In this document: positions 60,633 through 64,000 of the stretch, one piece after another
Layout of the letters: the number at the start of each line of letters is the position of its first letter
How positions within the stretch are numbered: position 1 is the first letter of the stretch
DNA from: Chloroflexota bacterium
Lineage (GTDB): Bacteria; Chloroflexota; Anaerolineae; Anaerolineales; Villigracilaceae
Direction: 5' to 3'
Assembly (NCBI GenBank): GCA_016234495.1
Contig: JACRBI010000049.1
Location: 1 to 64,000 of the forward strand
DNA length: 64,000 bases
Program-made: the position numbers and the translations under genes
Notes under the pieces: generated by a model
Seen by the model: only the letters and a program-made list of their open reading frames with translations
What the model was told of the DNA's origin: nothing
Databases searched by the model: none

Positions 60633-61097
60633 TTATTCACTCTTCTTTTCTTCGGCAGGCTTGTCACCGTCTGCTGCGGGGGTTTCGCCATGCGCGCGCT
60701 TGTGCCACTCATTGAACATGGACGGAGCGCCATCTTTCCAATGTTTGCCCCAGGGTCCGTGGTGACCGTGATGTCCGCCATGCCACATCATGCGGCGGAA
60801 GAACATCATCTTCATGAAGCCGAAGAACAGGAACAGGAAGAAGATGCCGAAGCAGATTCCGCCGAATGGGGAGAACCCGAAATGATGTCCGTATGGGCGG
60901 ATGCCATAGCCGTAACCGTACATCATCGGCGGGACGGGCGCGGCCTGTCCGTTTTCAGCGGCTTTGGATATGGCAGTTGCCACAGCCGGGGCTTGTGATA
61001 TTCCCTGCGCCATACCGGCTTTATAAGCGAAAGCCCCGGCGCCGAGGATCAGTCCGGCGACGATCAAAAAAGCAAAGATGCGAAATGCGATTTTCAT
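60633..61097 (-). CDS. His- and Gly-rich membrane protein
   Basis: 154 residues. One N-terminal membrane helix (about 5-27), an Ala/Pro-rich linker, a YGYGYGIRPYGHHFG stretch, a second helix (about residues 80-97), then WHGGHHGHHGPWGKHW and an acidic end. The histidine cluster could bind metal ions. No family function recognised. Confidence 0.65.
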   Translation of the reverse strand: MKIAFRIFAFLIVAGLILGAGAFAYKAGMAQGISQAPAVATAISKAAENGQAAPVPPMMYGYGYGIRPYGHHFGFSPFGGICFGIFFLFLFFGFMKMMFFRRMMWHGGHHGHHGPWGKHWKDGAPSMFNEWHKRAHGETPAADGDKPAEEKKSE

Positions 61098-61335
61098 TTT
61101 TACCTCTCAAAATTGAATTGATTTGATTTGTTCTTACGCGCTAAATTTATCAATCCATTGTGGAGGAATTATGGATGAGCGCGGCAGGGTTTGTGGAGGC
61201 TGTGTAAGAGAAGTATCAGAAACCGGCCTGTAACTTTTCAGCCCAAATGGCATCTGATACAATGCGAGGCGGTAATAATGAACTTGAAAGCATCGTCTTG
61301 AAGATGGTTAAAAATAATTTCAGGAAAAAATAACA

Positions 61336-62277
61336 ATGTCCAACAACGAAAAACATGTAAAAGTACTGGTGCTCGGAGCAGGGCCGGCGGGACTATCCGC
61401 GGCGTTGTACGCGGCGCGCGCGGAACTTGAACCCGTGGTCTTGACCGGGATGCAGTTGGGCGGTCAGGCCGCGCTGACGCACACCATTGAAAACTACCCC
61501 GGCTTTCCCGAAGGCGTGGGCGGAGCGCAACTGGGCGAGTTGTTCCAGAAGCAGGCGGAACACTTCGGCGCGAAGGTTGAGTTTGACATGGCGCATGAAG
61601 TTGATTTTTCACAGCGCCCGTTCAAAGTGACAACCGACAATGGCGAGTACAAAGCCGACACCTTGATCCTCTCGACCGGCGCGAACCCGACTCACCTCAA
61701 CGTGCCCGGCGAAGTCGAGTTGACCGGCCGCGGCGTTTCCTACTGCGCCACCTGCGACGGCTGGTTTTTTAAAGACAAAAAAGTTGTCATCGTGGGCGGC
61801 GGCGACTCGGCGCTCGAAGAGGCGCTCTTCATCACGCGCTTCGCTTCCTCCGTGACCGTCATTCATCGCCGCGACGAATTCCGCGCCAGCACTATTTTGC
61901 AGAAACGCGCGAAGGAACACCCCAAGATGAACTTCATCCTCGACACCATCGTGACCGAAGTCGTCGGCACGGATAAAGTTGAAACGCTGAAGTTAAAGAA
62001 CGTGAAGACCGGCGCCGAATCCACTTTTGACACCGATGGCTTGTTCATCTTCATCGGCCACATCCCGAACTCGCAAATGTTCAAAGGCCAACTCGAAATG
62101 AGCGACCTCGGCTACGTCATCGTCAACGACAAAATGGAAACCAGTGTCGAGGGCGTGTACGCGGCAGGCGAGATTGCCGACCCGCATTTCCGGCAGGTGA
62201 TCACCTCGGCGGGGATGGGCGCCGCAGCAGCCATCCAGGCGACCAGACTCCTCGAAGCAGAATCAGAACAGGGCTAG
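61336..62277 (+). CDS. trxB: Thioredoxin reductase-like flavoprotein
   Basis: 313 residues. FAD-binding VLGAGPAGLSAALYAARAE, redox-active pair in SYCATCDGWFF, NADPH site VVIVGGGDSALEEALF and C-terminal FAD motif GVYAAGEIADPHFRQV. It should pass electrons from NADPH to thioredoxin or a similar carrier; no thioredoxin gene is adjacent. A terminator follows. Confidence 0.92.
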   Translation: MSNNEKHVKVLVLGAGPAGLSAALYAARAELEPVVLTGMQLGGQAALTHTIENYPGFPEGVGGAQLGELFQKQAEHFGAKVEFDMAHEVDFSQRPFKVTTDNGEYKADTLILSTGANPTHLNVPGEVELTGRGVSYCATCDGWFFKDKKVVIVGGGDSALEEALFITRFASSVTVIHRRDEFRASTILQKRAKEHPKMNFILDTIVTEVVGTDKVETLKLKNVKTGAESTFDTDGLFIFIGHIPNSQMFKGQLEMSDLGYVIVNDKMETSVEGVYAAGEIADPHFRQVITSAGMGAAAAIQATRLLEAESEQG

Positions 62278-62339
62278 GAAAGACCCGCATCAGACTTAGC
62301 CGGGAGCTGATCCCGTTTAAGAATCAGAATCCACACTGA

Positions 62340-63425
<1,086 letters not shown>

Positions 63426-63433
63426 TTTTGTTG

Positions 63434-63484
63434 AAGGTCGAAAGTCAAAGGTCATAGACCAGACTTTCGACCTTTGACTTTTGA
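63434..63484. repeat. GAAAGTCAAAGGTC inverted repeat
   Basis: AAGGTCGAAAGTCAAAGGTC ... GACTTTCGACCTTTGACTTT lies between mdh and citrate synthase; a hairpin without a T-run. Confidence 0.65.
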
Positions 63485-63503
63485 CTAATAAAAATAGGAG
63501 TTC

Positions 63504-64000
63504 ATGATGATTCTTCACGAAAAAATGTCTGCCCAGTTGCCCGCATGGCGCGAACGAATTAAGTCCCTTTCAAAGGAACATGCCGAAGTAAAAGTTGCGG
63601 AAGTCAATGTGGGGCAGATCGTCGGCGGGATGCGCGACATCAAATCCCTGCTTTCTGATATTTCCTATGTGGATCCAGCCGAAGGGATTCGTTTCCGCGG
63701 TTTGTCCATCCCTGAGTTGTTGAAAGCTTTGCCCAAAGGACGCGGCAACAAAATGCCGTTGGTCGGCGGATTGTATTACCTGTTGATGATCGGCGAAGTT
63801 CCCACCAAGGAACAGGCGCTCGAAGTGGAAGCCGAATGGGCCAAGCGCTCCAGCGTGCCTGATTATGTGTTCAAGATGCTCAAGACGATGCCGAAAGAGA
63901 CTCATCCGATGACGCTCTTCTCGCAGGCAGTTCTCGCGCTGCAGAACGGCTCGGTCTTCGCCAGCAAATATCACTCGATGAAGAAGGATCAATACTGGGA
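63504..64000 (+). CDS. Citrate synthase, eukaryotic type (5' part)
   Basis: Not in the ORF track because the gene runs off the right edge; 165 codons are visible. IVGGMRDIKSLLSDISYVDP, EGIRFRGLSIPELLKALP, YLLMIGEVPTKEQALEVEAEW and THPMTLFSQAVLALQ match citrate synthases of the type found in mitochondria. Two ATGs in a row (63504, 63507); AGGAG lies 3 or 6 bases before, favouring the second. With mdh it makes a short TCA-cycle unit. The catalytic region lies beyond the window. Confidence 0.9.
   Translation, partial: MMILHEKMSAQLPAWRERIKSLSKEHAEVKVAEVNVGQIVGGMRDIKSLLSDISYVDPAEGIRFRGLSIPELLKALPKGRGNKMPLVGGLYYLLMIGEVPTKEQALEVEAEWAKRSSVPDYVFKMLKTMPKETHPMTLFSQAVLALQNGSVFASKYHSMKKDQYW

Overview
The window reads as a chromosomal segment of a free-living bacterium, most likely Chloroflexota, class Anaerolineae. 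The inference rests on a mevalonate route (class II HMG-CoA reductase plus archaeal-type HMG-CoA synthase), a very large multi-PAS hybrid kinase, a eukaryotic-type citrate synthase, and many short palindromic intergenic repeats. I cannot confirm the taxon without a search. No rRNA, tRNA or CRISPR array was recognised.

Layout. 0-6.8 kb: end of tag, a PfkB sugar kinase, an M20 peptidase, a GAF-PAS adenylate cyclase and a TgpA-like membrane transglutaminase. 6.8-13.3 kb: cell-envelope and polysaccharide genes on the plus strand (PAP2 phosphatase, GT4 glycosyltransferase, SDR epimerase, WecA-like phosphoglycosyl transferase, heparinase). 13.3-18.3 kb: minus-strand mevalonate genes (thiolase-like, HMG-CoA synthase, HMG-CoA reductase). 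Between the reductase and the synthase lie small genes and a MerB-like gene with an in-frame UGA. 18.3-21.9 kb: a GAF histidine kinase and the ABC-F protein Uup. 21.9-25.8 kb: an accessory patch with an AT-richer C5 restriction-modification pair, a VOC protein, a PIN toxin-antitoxin pair and two broken copies of the 3' end of the adjacent acyl-AMP ligase. 25.8-31.6 kb: a Dlt-like acylation operon (38-residue DltX-like peptide, MBOAT, two SGNH proteins, carrier protein, fatty-acyl-AMP ligase). 31.7-37 kb: a lipoprotein, a polyprenol/phytol-kinase-like protein, a PIG-L deacetylase and an ABC-2 exporter. 37-44 kb: one 2344-residue hybrid kinase with 13 PAS-like units and a GAF. 44-51 kb: an aromatic/histidine ammonia-lyase, selA, a GxxExxY gene flanked by inverted repeats, an M24 peptidase and tsaD. 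51-54 kb: two tandem structured repeats, then tsaC-prmC-prfA. 54-60.5 kb: uvrC with a response regulator, an OmpR-type two-component pair, a quinone-reductase-like MDR and a rhodanese. 60.6-64 kb: a His-rich membrane protein, trxB-like, mdh and the start of citrate synthase.

Best candidates for something new: (1) the MerB-like gene at 15855-16532 is one frame broken only by a UGA at the position of the catalytic MerB cysteine, followed at the right distance by a SECIS-like hairpin; selA is in the same window, so it is probably a selenoprotein. (2) The Dlt-like operon uses a fatty-acyl-AMP ligase and includes an unannotated microprotein ending in a DltX-like motif. (3) Two tandem 112/119-nt units between tsaD and tsaC share a covarying hairpin and a TATAAT box. 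(4) Palindromic repeats of intergenic type are translated in frame inside the heparinase and PrmC genes.
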